From: Paenibacillus faecalis
Lineage (GTDB): Bacteria; Bacillota; Bacilli; Paenibacillales; Paenibacillaceae
Direction: 5' to 3'
Length of the DNA stretch: 64,000 bases
Assembly (NCBI RefSeq): GCF_900289175.1
Contig: NZ_LT985747.1
Span: forward strand, 434,250-498,249
Made by a program: the position numbers and the translations under genes. Position 1 is the stretch's first letter; every line of letters begins with the position of its first letter. A model generated the notes under the pieces. The model saw only the letters and a list, made by a program, of their open reading frames with translations, searched no databases and was not told the origin of the DNA. Below, in pieces: positions 9,227-19,518 of the stretch.

Positions 9227-9583
9227 GTAATTGATCATCCCTTCATGATGTTTGAAGTCTTCAATTGCACTCAATGCAACAACCCCGGAAATGCTATGCT
9301 GTTTGAACAACATGAAGCAATCTCCCGGGGGTAAAAAAACAACAGTAATCGATTTTTGTTAATTTTATTATATGAAAATGCAGCCAACAAGTCCATGCTT
9401 GACCATTCTGCTTCACTTAAGTACGTGTCTGAATTATAAATGGAAACCATACATTCCAAGTATTGGTTCAAAAATTGTGTATTTTTTATTATTTCTTAAG
9501 GTAAGCTGCTCGTATATCTGTTAAAGTGGTTAGAGATAATAACAACTCATTATTAGAAGCAGTTGAAGGGAGTCCATGAATTA
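9227..9583. other. Divergent intergenic region between selD and the parvulin gene
   Basis: The 357-bp AT-rich interval must hold the promoters of both divergent genes. An alternative selD start (ATG 9313) lies in it. I could not fix a convincing promoter pair by eye, and I see no other gene. Confidence 0.4.
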
Positions 9584-10816
9584 ATGAAAGAAAATGATGA
9601 TTTGCAGCCAATGAACAACGAAGGTCCGGGGGAAGATACAGGACAAGCCCAAGATCAGAACACCGACACAACACCAGATCCAGTCATTCCTGAGGGAAAT
9701 GAACCTCAGTCGGAAACACCAGGTTCTGAGGAAAGTACCAATGAAAGTTCTGATACGGAATCGGTTCAGGAGGAACTTGTTCCACTGGATGATACCAAAG
9801 CCACGCCTTCTGCAACTGCAGAAGCCGATTCGCTCGACAGCGGTAATAGCGAAAATACGGCAGCTGGTAAAGGAAACGGAGGAGGCAGCAGCAAAGGCTG
9901 GATGATCGCATCCTTACTGCTGGCTGCGGCACTGATCGTTGTCCTGATCGTTAACCCTTTTGCCAATAACGGAAAAGAAGCGGTTGCCACCGTCAATGAT
10001 ACTGAAATAACCAAAAATGATTTATATAACAAAATGGTTGAAGCTGGCGGAGAGCAAACCTTGGAAGCTCTTATCACTGAAGAGCTGATTGACCAAGAAG
10101 TAGCCAAAAAATCCATTGCAGTCACTGATGAGCAAATTAATGAAGAAATCGACGCCCTGAAGAGCATGTTCCCTTCGGAAGAAGCGTTTAACCAAGCAAT
10201 GGCCTCCAGCGGTCTAACATTGGACATGCTCAAAGAGCAAACCAAAAGACAAGTTGAACTGACCCAATTGATGGGTGATAAAGTTAAAGTGACCGATGAA
10301 GAATTAAAAGAATTTTGGGATCAGTATAAAGATAATTTTGCCACACCTGAACAAATCCGTGCATCCCATATCCTTGTTGACACGAAAGAAGAAGCTGAAG
10401 AAATTATTAAGCAATTGCAAGATGGTGCTGATTTTGCAACGCTTGCTAAAGAAAAAAGTAAAGACCCTGGAAGTAAAGAAAATGGAGGCGACCTTAATTT
10501 CTTTGCACGCGACTCCGGCATGGACCCAGCCTTTGAAGATGCGGCCTTTAAGCTGGAAAAAGGTAAATTTACAACCGAGCCGGTCAAAACCTCCTTTGGA
10601 TACCATGTCATCAAAGTAACAGATCACAAAGAAGCTACAAATCCTACATTTGAAGAGAAGAAAGAAGATATTCGCAAGCAGCTTGTTTCTTCGAAGGTAA
10701 GCCAACAGTATTACGCATATGTCGAAGAACTGAAGGGCAAAGCCAAAATTACAAATACTCTGGAACAAGCAGACGATAAAACCGCTAGTGAAACAGCTGA
10801 AGCTCCAGCGAATTAA
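9584..10816 (+). CDS. Membrane-anchored PrsA/SurA-type peptidyl-prolyl isomerase
   Basis: 410 residues from ATG 9584 (GAAGGGAG 11 nt upstream); a TTG at 9563 is the other option. The first 100 residues are a strongly acidic, Pro/Ser/Thr/Glu-rich tail. One membrane helix follows (about residues 106-124, WMIASLLLAAALIVVLIV). Outside are a SurA-like N-domain (VNDTEITKNDLYNKMV) and a parvulin domain from about residue 255 (QIRASHILVDTKEEAEEI to FGYHVIKV). Parvulins help secreted proteins fold at the membrane surface. Bacillus PrsA is a lipoprotein; here a transmembrane anchor replaces the lipobox. A clear terminator follows. Confidence 0.87.
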   Translation: MKENDDLQPMNNEGPGEDTGQAQDQNTDTTPDPVIPEGNEPQSETPGSEESTNESSDTESVQEELVPLDDTKATPSATAEADSLDSGNSENTAAGKGNGGGSSKGWMIASLLLAAALIVVLIVNPFANNGKEAVATVNDTEITKNDLYNKMVEAGGEQTLEALITEELIDQEVAKKSIAVTDEQINEEIDALKSMFPSEEAFNQAMASSGLTLDMLKEQTKRQVELTQLMGDKVKVTDEELKEFWDQYKDNFATPEQIRASHILVDTKEEAEEIIKQLQDGADFATLAKEKSKDPGSKENGGDLNFFARDSGMDPAFEDAAFKLEKGKFTTEPVKTSFGYHVIKVTDHKEATNPTFEEKKEDIRKQLVSSKVSQQYYAYVEELKGKAKITNTLEQADDKTASETAEAPAN

Positions 10817-10823
10817 TGGTTCG

Positions 10824-10859
10824 AAGCACCCTGTGCCGATAAGGCACGGGGTGCTTTTT
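10824..10859 (+). terminator. Intrinsic terminator of the parvulin gene
   Basis: AGCACCCTGTGCC (from 10824) pairs with GGCACGGGGTGCT (from 10842) over a short GATAA loop and is followed by a T run. It begins 8 nt past the stop codon. Confidence 0.85.
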
Positions 10860-10944
10860 TGAAGGGAAGGAGTAAAGGAAGGAGCAAAGAAAGGAGCAAA
10901 GAAACTTGAAGGCATGGAGCCAACAAGCTTCTTTTACGTTTAAG

Positions 10945-12537
10945 TTAAGCAGCAATACCAAGTGGTGAAAACAATATATACACCGAGATCATTAGCACAA
11001 TCATTATCACTGTAAAGACTCTTGCATATTTCCAAGGTGTCAAATCTACCTTGCCTGAGTTGTACAATACGAAATCTTCATCGCGGGGTGCAAGCTTGCC
11101 AACAATGAGCATAACGAGCACACATATTGGGAACAACACACTCAAAATGTATAAGAAATTAATCTCACCCAAGAAGAACTTGGACAATGCGTAGAGCACG
11201 ATGTGTACAGCCAGCGCAATTTTCGGTGCAATCGCTGGTACTCGCTTAGTGAAGAACCCGACAATAATAGCCGCGATAATTGGTACATTGTAGAATCCGA
11301 ACATTTCTTGCAAATAATAGTACAAGCCCGATGGAGCGAACAGAATAAGCGGTGCTATTGCTACGGATACTAGACCAAGCACTATTGCAAATATACGACC
11401 GGCTCTTACCAGTTGCTTCTCTGTCGCTTGCGGTTTAAACATCGGCTTGTAAATATCGAGCGTGAACAGCGTCAAGGAGCTGTTTAACGCTCCGTTGAAA
11501 GAGCTTAAGATCGCCCCGAATAATACAGCTGCGAAAAATCCGGATAACAATGTTGGCAGCACCTCAATAACGAGAGAAGGATAAGCCATATCTGCATTTG
11601 CTAATGAGTTATTAAACAAGTGATATGCTATTATACCTGGAAGTACAAGATAGAACGCTCCGAATATTTTGAACATACCTGCATACAAAACACCCTTTTG
11701 GCCTTCTTTCAAGTTACTAGCCCCTAATGTACGCTGCACGATCGCCTGATTCGTACACCAGTAGAACAAGTTATTGAATAATAGACCGAAGAAAATCGTT
11801 ACGAACGGAACAGGGGAACTACTGTCACCGATTGCATTCAGCTTCTCAGGTTCCTTTTGCAGCAAAGTGTTGACGCCATCAACAATGTCGCCTCCTCCTA
11901 ATGCAATAAGACCAAGAACTGTAATTAATAGTCCACCTATAATAAGTCCTACTCCATTCACAGTATCTGACACGGCAGTAGCTCGCAGGCCTCCAAGAAC
12001 AACATACAAAATACCGACAACACCGATCACCAACGAAACGATGAGCACCATACCGAACTCACCGAAGCCCATTATAGAAGACAAGCTAAAAATCGTATCT
12101 AACACTAGCGCACCAGAGTATAGAACCGTCGGCAAATACGCCATCGCATACCCTAGCAAAAACAAGATCGATATGATTTGACGTGTGCGCATATCATAGC
12201 GCCGCTCCAGAAAGTCTGGTATCGTCGTGATGCCTGCTTTCAAATATCGAGGTAAGAAAACAAATGCCATAAAAATTAAAGCGATTGGCGAAGTGACCTC
12301 CCATGCCATAACAACCATAGACGTGCCATAACTCTGTCCATTCAAGCCCACCATCTGCTCTGTAGACAAGTTCGTCAGAAGAAGAGAGAAAGCGATAACG
12401 ATACCCGTCAAACTGCGCCCGCCTAAGAAATAGCCGTCTGAACTATTCATATCCACATTTTTCGTCTTATACCACGAGTACCATGCAACAAAGCCCGTAT
12501 AAAGTAAAAAGGTAAAGATTGTAATATAAATCATCAT
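10945..12537 (-). CDS. Solute:sodium symporter family transporter, likely for inositol
   Basis: 530 residues, about 13-14 membrane segments, SLC5/SSS family. Sequence supports include YFLGGRSLTGIVIAFSLL near the N terminus, the long run TVLYSGALVLDTIFSL, and FGAILSSFNGALNSSLTLF, the typical late SSS motif. It lies at the distal end of the leftward inositol operon, 43 nt after the dehydrogenase gene. Import of myo-inositol or a related cyclitol with sodium is therefore inferred from context. The sequence alone does not fix the substrate. It starts at ATG 12537, with GGGGGA upstream. Confidence 0.85.
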   Translation of the reverse strand: MMIYITIFTFLLYTGFVAWYSWYKTKNVDMNSSDGYFLGGRSLTGIVIAFSLLLTNLSTEQMVGLNGQSYGTSMVVMAWEVTSPIALIFMAFVFLPRYLKAGITTIPDFLERRYDMRTRQIISILFLLGYAMAYLPTVLYSGALVLDTIFSLSSIMGFGEFGMVLIVSLVIGVVGILYVVLGGLRATAVSDTVNGVGLIIGGLLITVLGLIALGGGDIVDGVNTLLQKEPEKLNAIGDSSSPVPFVTIFFGLLFNNLFYWCTNQAIVQRTLGASNLKEGQKGVLYAGMFKIFGAFYLVLPGIIAYHLFNNSLANADMAYPSLVIEVLPTLLSGFFAAVLFGAILSSFNGALNSSLTLFTLDIYKPMFKPQATEKQLVRAGRIFAIVLGLVSVAIAPLILFAPSGLYYYLQEMFGFYNVPIIAAIIVGFFTKRVPAIAPKIALAVHIVLYALSKFFLGEINFLYILSVLFPICVLVMLIVGKLAPRDEDFVLYNSGKVDLTPWKYARVFTVIMIVLMISVYILFSPLGIAA

Positions 12538-12580
12538 TTATCCCCCTTCCGCTCATCGAGTAACTAAAGCTGTCCGTTAT

Positions 12581-13636
12581 CTATACCTTAGCCGGTGAAA
12601 CAGACTGTACAGTAACCAGTTGTCCCGTTTCGAATGACTGCTTGCATGCATAGCCTAGAATCGTCGAATAAACACCATCATCTACCGTTACTTCCGGCTT
12701 TCGATTTTCACGAATACAGCGAATGAATTCAATTACTTCATCTAAATATGCCTGCTCAAATCGCTCCAGAAATCCGTTTGTGCATTCACGAATGACCCCG
12801 CGCTCGTCCATCAGCGTAACCTGATTCTTCTCCGGATTCGTGCCGATGCGCAAAGACCCGTGGGTTCCGATAATTTCCGTCTCGATATGATAACCGTGAA
12901 CACAGTTTCGGCCTGCCACGAATATCCCCATTTTCTTCCCCTCGAACTGCACCAAAGCTGCGCCAGTCTCTGCATCCTGCAGCTGGTCAAGCTCCGGATA
13001 ACGATGCGAACCGCCAATCGCCCATACCGCCTGCGCTTCAGCACCAAGATACCAGCGTGCCAGATCGAGATCATGTATTGCCATATCGAGAAACAATCCG
13101 CCGCTGTAATTGTTCTTGGCAAACTGCAGAAAGCTGGGCATCGCCTGAGCCGGATCGAGTCCATAACAGCGAACAAGCACTGGCTCACCGATCGATCCCG
13201 CTTCAATCTGGCGCTTGGCATAAGCATAAGAACGGTCATAGCGTCTCATAAAACCGAGCATAAACACCTGGTCGGAATGACGTTGTACAACTTCCTGAAC
13301 TTGCAGCGCTTCTTCAATATACAAGCCTAGCGGCTTCTCAGAGAAAACGTGAAAGCCAGCTGCCAAGGCCTGTTCGATCTGCTTACAATGAAATCCGGAT
13401 GGAGAGGCGATAAAAATGGCATCGAGCTCTTTGTTCTTCAGCATTTCCTCATATTCGGTATATCCGTATGGAACGCCAAGCTCGCGCTTGGCCGCCGTCA
13501 CTTCCTCCTCCTTCACACTGCATACAGCTGTTAATGTGCAGTGCGGTATCCGAAATGCCAAATTTTCTGCATGATGTCTTCCCAATCGGCCTAAGCCGAC
13601 TAAACCAACAGAAATGCGCCGATCGTTCAATTGCAT
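12581..13636 (-). CDS. Gfo/Idh/MocA dehydrogenase of the inositol operon
   Basis: 351 residues. The N-terminal Rossmann fold carries GLVGLGRLGRHHAEN (residues about 12-26), and EKPLG near residue 100 holds the family's catalytic lysine. The C-terminal domain has GGLFLDMAIHDLDLARW with the conserved Asp/His pair. NAD-dependent inositol 2-dehydrogenases and scyllo-inositol dehydrogenases have this form. A second, divergent copy at 19574-20593 is the better candidate for the main IolG, so this one may use scyllo-inositol or another stereoisomer (inference). It starts at ATG 13636 behind AAGGGAG. Confidence 0.85.
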   Translation of the reverse strand: MQLNDRRISVGLVGLGRLGRHHAENLAFRIPHCTLTAVCSVKEEEVTAAKRELGVPYGYTEYEEMLKNKELDAIFIASPSGFHCKQIEQALAAGFHVFSEKPLGLYIEEALQVQEVVQRHSDQVFMLGFMRRYDRSYAYAKRQIEAGSIGEPVLVRCYGLDPAQAMPSFLQFAKNNYSGGLFLDMAIHDLDLARWYLGAEAQAVWAIGGSHRYPELDQLQDAETGAALVQFEGKKMGIFVAGRNCVHGYHIETEIIGTHGSLRIGTNPEKNQVTLMDERGVIRECTNGFLERFEQAYLDEVIEFIRCIRENRKPEVTVDDGVYSTILGYACKQSFETGQLVTVQSVSPAKV

Positions 13637-13708
13637 ATTTCCACTCCCTTTTTCTCTTAAAGACCATTGTCTTGCCCTCGCTCTTTTCCTACAACGAATT
13701 TCCCCATC

Positions 13709-14605
13709 CTATACGCCCGCTTTCTCCCGGATATAACCTCTGGCTTTTAGCGCATACTCCAGCGGATTCGCTTTTTCCGGGTCCTGTTCTGCCTCGACGA
13801 GCAGCCACCCTTTATATGAAGCATTCGATAATTCCTGAAAAACAGGAGTGAAATCGATGTAACCATCTCCTGGAACCGTAAACACACCGGACTTCACGGC
13901 TTGCAGAAAGCTCATCTGCTCTGAACGAACTTGCTGCGCTATATCTGCCCGCACATCTTTTAAATGCACATGCTTAATACGGCTCATATGACGTTTCAAC
14001 ACATCCAGATGGTTCTCCCCCGAAAACACGAGATGACCGGTATCATACAGCAAGGACACAAGAGCCGGGTTCGTGCTCTCCATCAGACGATCGATCTCTT
14101 CTGCGGTCTGTATCCCCGTCCCCATATGATGGTGGTACACAACATGCATCCCTTTCTCCTGCGCTTTTGTGCCGAGTCCGTGCAGGCCTTCAACGAGACG
14201 TCTCCATTGTTCATCTGTAAATACAGGCTTATTTGCAAACAAAGGCGTATCCATTTGACCTTGAATGCTATGTCCCTGCTCTGAAACGACAATTACTTTT
14301 GCACCCATCGCATGTAAAAAGTCACGATGTTCAACAAACAATCGTTCTGTCTCTTTATAATCCTGAACGGTCAAGTATGCGCTGAACCATGCGCTTGCCA
14401 CTTCTAAGTTTCTTAAGCGGAGCGCCCATTGTAAAGCGCTTACATTTTTAGGATACTTATTGCCAATCTCCGTTCCTGTAAACCCTGCTAAAGCCATCTC
14501 GCTAACACATTGCTCAAACGTATTAGAGCCGCCCAATTCAGGCATATCATCATTCGTCCACCCGATAGGGGCAATTCCCAGCTTTACGGTTCCTGCAGCA
14601 AACAT
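13709..14605 (-). CDS. iolE: Inosose dehydratase
   Basis: 298 residues of the xylose-isomerase-like TIM barrel. IolE dehydrates 2-keto-myo-inositol to the trihydroxycyclohexane-dione that is the substrate of IolD. KLGIAPIGWTNDDMPELGG at the start is the hallmark of the family. VYHHHMGTGIQT, YDTGHLVFSG, HVHLKD and VEAEQDP supply the metal-binding residues. The start was set at ATG 14605, seven bases behind GGGAGGA, rather than the longer frame from 14641. It is third of the downstream genes in the leftward operon, 169 nt after iolD. Confidence 0.95.
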   Translation of the reverse strand: MFAAGTVKLGIAPIGWTNDDMPELGGSNTFEQCVSEMALAGFTGTEIGNKYPKNVSALQWALRLRNLEVASAWFSAYLTVQDYKETERLFVEHRDFLHAMGAKVIVVSEQGHSIQGQMDTPLFANKPVFTDEQWRRLVEGLHGLGTKAQEKGMHVVYHHHMGTGIQTAEEIDRLMESTNPALVSLLYDTGHLVFSGENHLDVLKRHMSRIKHVHLKDVRADIAQQVRSEQMSFLQAVKSGVFTVPGDGYIDFTPVFQELSNASYKGWLLVEAEQDPEKANPLEYALKARGYIREKAGV

Positions 14606-14666
14606 GTTTATTCCTCCCAGCATGAGTAACATCAATTTCAATCCCTTGAAGAAAATGGCTGAAGGA

Positions 14667-14711
14667 AAAGGCGGTTACCCCTCGAACTTGCAAAAAGCCA
14701 AGATCGCCTTT
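14667..14711 (-). other. Long-range hairpin in the iolD-iolE intergenic gap
   Basis: AAAGGCG (14667-14673) and CGCCTTT (14705-14711) can pair across 31 nt inside the 169-nt gap between iolD and iolE. There is no strong T tract. It may affect mRNA processing or balance within the operon. Confidence 0.25.
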
Positions 14712-14774
14712 ACCTCTTCCTCTTGCCTTAATCACCAATCCAAATATCACAACACCGATGCTTTAGTGCTCCAC

Positions 14775-16709
14775 TTAGTAAGGTCTGGCCTGTTTCAAAT
14801 GATGCTCTCGATCCAAGCGTGCCTTCTTAACTTCAGGTTGGTCGGACACTTGAGCAACGCCAACGTTCCACCATGCGCCATACCCATCTGTCATTGTTTT
14901 GGGCAATACTTTAATGTCCAAGAGTGTTGAAGTCGTCTGTTGTTTAGCCCACTCAACCGCTTCAGCAAGCTCGTTCATCGTACGTACAGTCCGCGTTGCG
15001 ACACCATAACCGGCAGCGCTTTGAGCAAAATCAATCGGCACTAATTCTCCATCGAGTTTACCTGTTGTCAGGTTGCGTGCCCGGAACTCCGTGCCAAAAC
15101 TTCCCATGCCGTTGTCCATCTGCAGGTTATTAATACACCCGAAGCCTACGTTATCGAAGAGCAGCACATTCACTTTACGTTTTTCCTGCAAGCTAGTGAC
15201 CAGCTCGGAATGCAGCATCAGATAGCTCCCATCTCCGCAAAATGCGTACACTTCGCGCTCAGGCTCTGCCATTTTCACACCGAGAGCTCCCGAAATCTCA
15301 TAACCCATGCAGGAATAACCGTATTCCATATGATACGAGTCCGGTTTTTCTGCCTTCCACATCCGCTGCAAATCTCCCGGCAAACTGCCTGCTGCACCAA
15401 CAACGACCGCATCTTCACCTAGCAAATGGTTTAATGCGCCCAGTACCTGAGTCTGCGTCAGCTGGCTGTTCAGCACCTTCACATATTCCGGCAAAACTTC
15501 ATTCAGATGACCGTCAATCTCCGGTTTAAAATGATCAGCACTATATTCGATCTGCGCCAGCCTGCTCCACTCGGTCATCCACGATTGCTTTGCAGCTTCA
15601 ACCTCTGTCTTATAGGCTGACTTATAGTTCATCTGCATTAGACGTTCATTCAGAGCGGAGAGTGCGGATCTGGCATCCGCTACAACACCGACGGCATCAA
15701 GCTTGCCGGCATGAAATGGCGAGGCATTGATCGCCAATACCGATTTCTCAAGCTGCCCGAACAATTCTTTCGAACCTGTAGTGAAATCGGTGAAACGCGT
15801 TCCGACACCGATGATCAGGTCAGCTTCGCGTGCCAGCTTGTTAGCCGCTGCATTTCCTGTAACTCCGATTCCTCCTACATTCCACGGATGGGAAGCAGGG
15901 ATCGCGCTCTTTCCAGCCTGCGTCTCAGCGATCGGAATGCGGAACGCTTCAGCAAATGCCATCAAGGCTTCCCCTGCATCCGAATAACGAACGCCTCCGC
16001 CGCACACAAGCAGCGGCTTCCGGCTTGCGCGGATAACATCTGTTGCCTTTTTAAGAGCTTCCTCACTCGCAGGACGGCGTTCAATGCGATGCACCCGCCG
16101 CTGGAAGAAGGACAACGGATAATCATACGCTTCTCCCTGAACATCCTGAGGAAGTGCGATCGTGACAGCTCCGGTATCCGCCGGGTCCGTCAGCACGCGC
16201 ATCGCTTGGATCATGGCGGACATCAGCTGCTCCGGACGAGAGATGCGGTCCCAATACTTGCTGACCGGACGAAATGCATCGTTCGTCGAAATGGTGATGT
16301 CATGCGTCTGCTCGATCTGTTGAAGCACCGGATCTGGCTGACGGGAAGCGAATGTATCACCTGGCAGCAGCAGCACCGGAATCTGATTCGCTGTAGCCGT
16401 TGCCGCTGCGGTAATCATGTTCGCTGCACCCGGTCCGACGGAAGAGGTGCACGCGCAAATTTGTCTTCTTCGCTTCTGCTTCGCAAAAGCAACAGCCGCA
16501 TGTGCCATCCCTTGCTCATTTCGGCCTTGGTATACTTCCAGTTCCCCAGGCGCCTCTTCCAGCGCCTGACCTAAACCGAGCACGTTACCGTGCCCGAATA
16601 TCGTAAAAACCCCTTTTACAAATCGCTCCTGCTGTCCGTCAAACTCGATATATTGTTGATTCAAAAACCGGATCAGTGCCTGTGCTGTTGTCAAACGAAT
16701 CGTTGTCAT
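14775..16709 (-). CDS. iolD: 3D-(3,5/4)-trihydroxycyclohexane-1,2-dione acylhydrolase
   Basis: 644 residues, a thiamine-diphosphate enzyme of the acetolactate-synthase superfamily. It opens the cyclohexane ring in inositol breakdown to give 5-deoxy-glucuronate. The pyrimidine-binding domain has [16 protein letters not shown] with the activating glutamate. The central domain follows ([13 protein letters not shown]). The PP domain carries [13 protein letters not shown] near residue 490 with the magnesium/ThDP motif ending in [13 protein letters not shown]. The length is as expected. It starts at ATG 16709, within the leftward operon after mmsA/iolA (44-nt gap). Confidence 0.96.
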   Translation of the reverse strand: MTTIRLTTAQALIRFLNQQYIEFDGQQERFVKGVFTIFGHGNVLGLGQALEEAPGELEVYQGRNEQGMAHAAVAFAKQKRRRQICACTSSVGPGAANMITAAATATANQIPVLLLPGDTFASRQPDPVLQQIEQTHDITISTNDAFRPVSKYWDRISRPEQLMSAMIQAMRVLTDPADTGAVTIALPQDVQGEAYDYPLSFFQRRVHRIERRPASEEALKKATDVIRASRKPLLVCGGGVRYSDAGEALMAFAEAFRIPIAETQAGKSAIPASHPWNVGGIGVTGNAAANKLAREADLIIGVGTRFTDFTTGSKELFGQLEKSVLAINASPFHAGKLDAVGVVADARSALSALNERLMQMNYKSAYKTEVEAAKQSWMTEWSRLAQIEYSADHFKPEIDGHLNEVLPEYVKVLNSQLTQTQVLGALNHLLGEDAVVVGAAGSLPGDLQRMWKAEKPDSYHMEYGYSCMGYEISGALGVKMAEPEREVYAFCGDGSYLMLHSELVTSLQEKRKVNVLLFDNVGFGCINNLQMDNGMGSFGTEFRARNLTTGKLDGELVPIDFAQSAAGYGVATRTVRTMNELAEAVEWAKQQTTSTLLDIKVLPKTMTDGYGAWWNVGVAQVSDQPEVKKARLDREHHLKQARPY

Positions 16710-16753
16710 GCTAAGAACCTACCACCTTTCAATCACCGTTTTCGAATCCGGGA

Positions 16754-18205
16754 TTACCACCGGGTCGTTACCATTTTTTTGCGGGTGTAGAACTCCACGC
16801 CGTCCGTGCCGTTGGCATGTAGATCACCGTAGAACGAATCCTTCCAACCCGAGAACGGGAAAAAGGCCATTGGAGCCGGAACACCGACGTTTACACCAAG
16901 CATACCTGCGTCCATATTTTCACGGAACTGACGCATGTAAGCGCCGCTGCTTGTAAATAGACAAGCACCGTTGGCAAATCGGGATTCATTCGCCCACGCT
17001 ATCGCTTCATCAAGACTTTTCACCCTTACGATCGACAGCACCGGGGCAAATATTTCATCCTTCCATATTTTCATCTCTTGCGTCACTTCATCAAAGATCG
17101 TTGGGCCTACGAAAAACCCTTCTCCAGACGCCTGTGCATCGTTACGACCATCGCGCACAAGGCGCGCTCCTTCCTTAACCCCAGCCTCAATATAATCGAG
17201 TGTACGTTCTTTGTGTGCTTCACGGATAACCGGACCCAAAAATACGTCTTCTTCCAGTCCGTTGCCGATATTTATCTCATCCGAAGCTTTTACAAGCCGA
17301 GATACGAGTTCATCTGCCACCGCTTCGTGTACGAGCACTACAGAGCATGCCATGCAGCGCTCGCCAGCGGAGCCAAAAGCTGCATTTATAATTTGGTTCG
17401 TTGTCATATCCAGATCCGCATCTTCCATGACGATGGAGTGATTTTTCGCTCCGGTCAATGCCTGAACACGCTTCAGGTTCGCCGTTCCGCGCTTATACAC
17501 ATACTCCCCAACCGGCTGCGAGCCGACAAAAGAAATCGCTTTAACCAGCTTGTGATCCAAAAGCCCATTGACCACATCATGAGCGCCATGCACAACATTC
17601 AAAACACCTTTCGGCAGACCTGCTTCAACGAACAGCTCGACAAGGCGAGTCGCCAATAGAGGTGTGCGTTCAGAAGGTTTCAGCACAAATGTGTTGCCAC
17701 AAGCGATCGCAAGCGGGAACATCCAGCAAGGTACCATCATCGGGAAATTAAATGGCGTAATGCCACCGACGACACCGATCGGATATCGATACATTCCGGA
17801 TTCGATGTTCGTTGCGATATCCGGGAGCTGCTTGCCCATCATTAGAGTGGGCGCACCAGCTGCGAATTCAACACACTCGATTCCGCGTTGAACCTCACCA
17901 TACGCTTCCTTTACATTTTTTCCGTTCTCCTTTGTAATCAGCTTCGCCAGCTCATCCCAATGCTCCACGAGCAGCTGCTGATAACGGAATAAAATGCGCG
18001 CGCGGCGCGGTACAGGTGTGCGGGACCATGTCTTGAACGCCTCGGATGCAACCTGCACTGCCTCATCCAGTTCTTCTGTTGTAGAGAGCGGTACATGGGC
18101 AATGACTTCTCCTGTAGCTGGATTGTATACCGGCTCCAATTGAGCGGATGTAGAAGCTTTCCATTCTCCTCCAATAAAATTTCGAATGGTTATTTCTGTT
18201 GTCAT
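16754..18205 (-). CDS. mmsA: Methylmalonate-semialdehyde dehydrogenase (CoA-acylating)
   Basis: 483 residues of the aldehyde dehydrogenase superfamily, known as IolA or MmsA. It turns malonic semialdehyde into acetyl-CoA and CO2, the last inositol step. Family-specific features are [10 protein letters not shown] at the N terminus, [34 protein letters not shown] and the catalytic [11 protein letters not shown] with Cys near residue 285. It starts at ATG 18205 behind GGGGGAAAT, 43 nt after iolC. Confidence 0.96.
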   Translation of the reverse strand: MTTEITIRNFIGGEWKASTSAQLEPVYNPATGEVIAHVPLSTTEELDEAVQVASEAFKTWSRTPVPRRARILFRYQQLLVEHWDELAKLITKENGKNVKEAYGEVQRGIECVEFAAGAPTLMMGKQLPDIATNIESGMYRYPIGVVGGITPFNFPMMVPCWMFPLAIACGNTFVLKPSERTPLLATRLVELFVEAGLPKGVLNVVHGAHDVVNGLLDHKLVKAISFVGSQPVGEYVYKRGTANLKRVQALTGAKNHSIVMEDADLDMTTNQIINAAFGSAGERCMACSVVLVHEAVADELVSRLVKASDEINIGNGLEEDVFLGPVIREAHKERTLDYIEAGVKEGARLVRDGRNDAQASGEGFFVGPTIFDEVTQEMKIWKDEIFAPVLSIVRVKSLDEAIAWANESRFANGACLFTSSGAYMRQFRENMDAGMLGVNVGVPAPMAFFPFSGWKDSFYGDLHANGTDGVEFYTRKKMVTTRW

Positions 18206-18248
18206 TTTTATTTCCCCCTATCGCATATTGGCTTTCATGTCATATTCG

Positions 18249-19247
18249 TTATAGCTGAATTCGTTCGGTTGACTTGATAAAGGTTCGCAGTTCTTCAGCT
18301 GTAGGCATCGCTTCCGAGGAGCTGTGACGTGAAATTACAATGGCGGCAGAAGCACTTCCATAGTCCATCGCTGTAGCCACATCATATCCCTGCATCAATG
18401 CATAGATCATAGCCGAAGCGTAGGAATCTCCTGCCCCGAACGTCTTAAGTACTTTTGTTTTAAAAATGCCGCCTTTAAACGACTGTCCTTCCTTCGTATA
18501 TGCAATCGAGCCATCGCCGCCATGTTTAATAATAACGACCTTCGCATGATGATCGAACCATGTCTGAGCCGTTCGTCTGTCATCTGCCTGCTGGCCATCA
18601 AACGCTTCCATCATATCGAACTCTTCACGCGTTCCGATGATGAAGTCGCAGTGCTGTGCTGCAAGCTTATAGTAAACCGCTGTTTCCGATGGAGTCTTCC
18701 ATGTATACGGCCGGTAATCCAGATCGAAAAACACGAACACGCCGTGCTTGCGGGCATAAGATAGTGCGACAAACACCGCTTCACGAGATGGGCTTGCAGC
18801 TAATGCAGTCCCGGATATCAACAGCGCCTTCGCCTTTCTGATATAATCCTCGGACACTTCTTCAGGACGAAGCAACAGGTCGGCAACATTGTCACGATAC
18901 ATCAAAATACTGCAATCCTCAGGGCTTTTAATTTCCGTGAACGTTAATCCTGTTACTGCTCCAGTATCATCTACAGCCAGTTGCGTCACATCGATACCCT
19001 GCTCTACTAAGTATTGCTTAATGAATCTCCCCATTTGATCATCCGCAATTTTGCCAATGAACCCGGTTTTCAATCCCAAACGCGCTGCCCCGATCGCGAT
19101 ATTGGCCGGAGATCCTCCTACATATTTCGTGAATGTCCGCGTCTGTTCCATCGGACGATTGATTTCATTGGCGTTCAAATCAATGCACAATCGGCCCAAA
19201 GATATAAAATCGAGCGGTCGCTCAGCCGGAAATGGAATCGTACTCAT
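18249..19247 (-). CDS. iolC: 5-dehydro-2-deoxygluconokinase
   Basis: 332 residues of the PfkB (ribokinase) family. It phosphorylates 2-deoxy-5-keto-gluconate with ATP. GGSPANIAIGAARLG near residue 43 and TFGAGDSYASAMIYAL near residue 262 are the two PfkB signatures, the latter with the catalytic Asp. The start was placed at ATG 19247 behind AAAAGAGGTG, 15 codons inside the longest frame. It is the first gene of the leftward operon and so is directly under the promoter, cre-like site and operator at 19309-19370. The aldolase gene iolJ that should use its product is not in the window. Confidence 0.95.
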   Translation of the reverse strand: MSTIPFPAERPLDFISLGRLCIDLNANEINRPMEQTRTFTKYVGGSPANIAIGAARLGLKTGFIGKIADDQMGRFIKQYLVEQGIDVTQLAVDDTGAVTGLTFTEIKSPEDCSILMYRDNVADLLLRPEEVSEDYIRKAKALLISGTALAASPSREAVFVALSYARKHGVFVFFDLDYRPYTWKTPSETAVYYKLAAQHCDFIIGTREEFDMMEAFDGQQADDRRTAQTWFDHHAKVVIIKHGGDGSIAYTKEGQSFKGGIFKTKVLKTFGAGDSYASAMIYALMQGYDVATAMDYGSASAAIVISRHSSSEAMPTAEELRTFIKSTERIQL

Positions 19248-19308
19248 GTCAAACTCGCACCTCTTTTGTTTAGCCGCGTCATAACGCGTCATAATATTAA
19301 ACGATTCG

Positions 19309-19324
19309 AGTTAAGCGCTTAACT
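19309..19324. promoter_or_regulatory. LacI-type operator of the leftward iol operon
   Basis: AGTTAAGCGCTTAACT is a perfect 16-bp palindrome with the central CG of LacI/GalR-family operators. It lies just downstream of the predicted start site of the leftward promoter. A near copy sits at the same position relative to the rightward promoter (19519-19534). The LacI-family gene at 21642 is the likely binder. Confidence 0.75.
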
Positions 19325-19332
19325 TAATGCCC

Positions 19333-19362
19333 ATTATAAACACACAATTTTGCCAATGTAAA
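19333..19362 (-). promoter_or_regulatory. Promoter of the leftward iol operon
   Basis: Read on the minus strand: TTTACA (19362-19357), 18-nt spacer, TATAAT (19338-19333). The start point should be near 19326, next to the palindromic operator. Confidence 0.7.
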
Positions 19363-19370
19363 CGCTTTTT
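19357..19370. promoter_or_regulatory. Imperfect cre-like site over the iolC promoter -35
   Basis: TGTAAACGCTTTTT matches TGWAANCGNTNWCA at 12 of 14 positions and overlaps the -35 box of the leftward promoter. This would fit repression by CcpA when better sugars are present. Two mismatches make it tentative. Confidence 0.4.
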
Positions 19371-19482
19371 CACAAAGCTGTTTAAGTTCTTTTTTTCACA
19401 ATATTGGATTGCTACATTTATAAAAGAATAGCCTTAGGGCAAGGTACACATACGACACGCACTAAGTTCTTTAATTCACAAC

Positions 19483-19511
19483 TTGAAAAATAAAATACTG
19501 TCCATTATGAT
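19483..19511 (+). promoter_or_regulatory. Promoter of the rightward iolG-iolB operon
   Basis: TTGAAA (19483-19488), exactly 17-nt spacer, TATGAT (19506-19511). The start point should be near 19518, on the edge of the operator. Confidence 0.7.
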
Positions 19512-19518
19512 GTTTATG

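Noticed and set aside
9227..9313. 29-residue N-terminal extension of SelD
   Set aside because: Family members start close to the GGCGCK loop. A weak GGGAG before 9313 keeps the option open but the shorter protein has normal length.
10860..10905. Short repeats of AAAGRAAGGAGC after the parvulin terminator
   Set aside because: Purine-rich simple sequence with ribosome-site look, but no frame follows; probably slippage.
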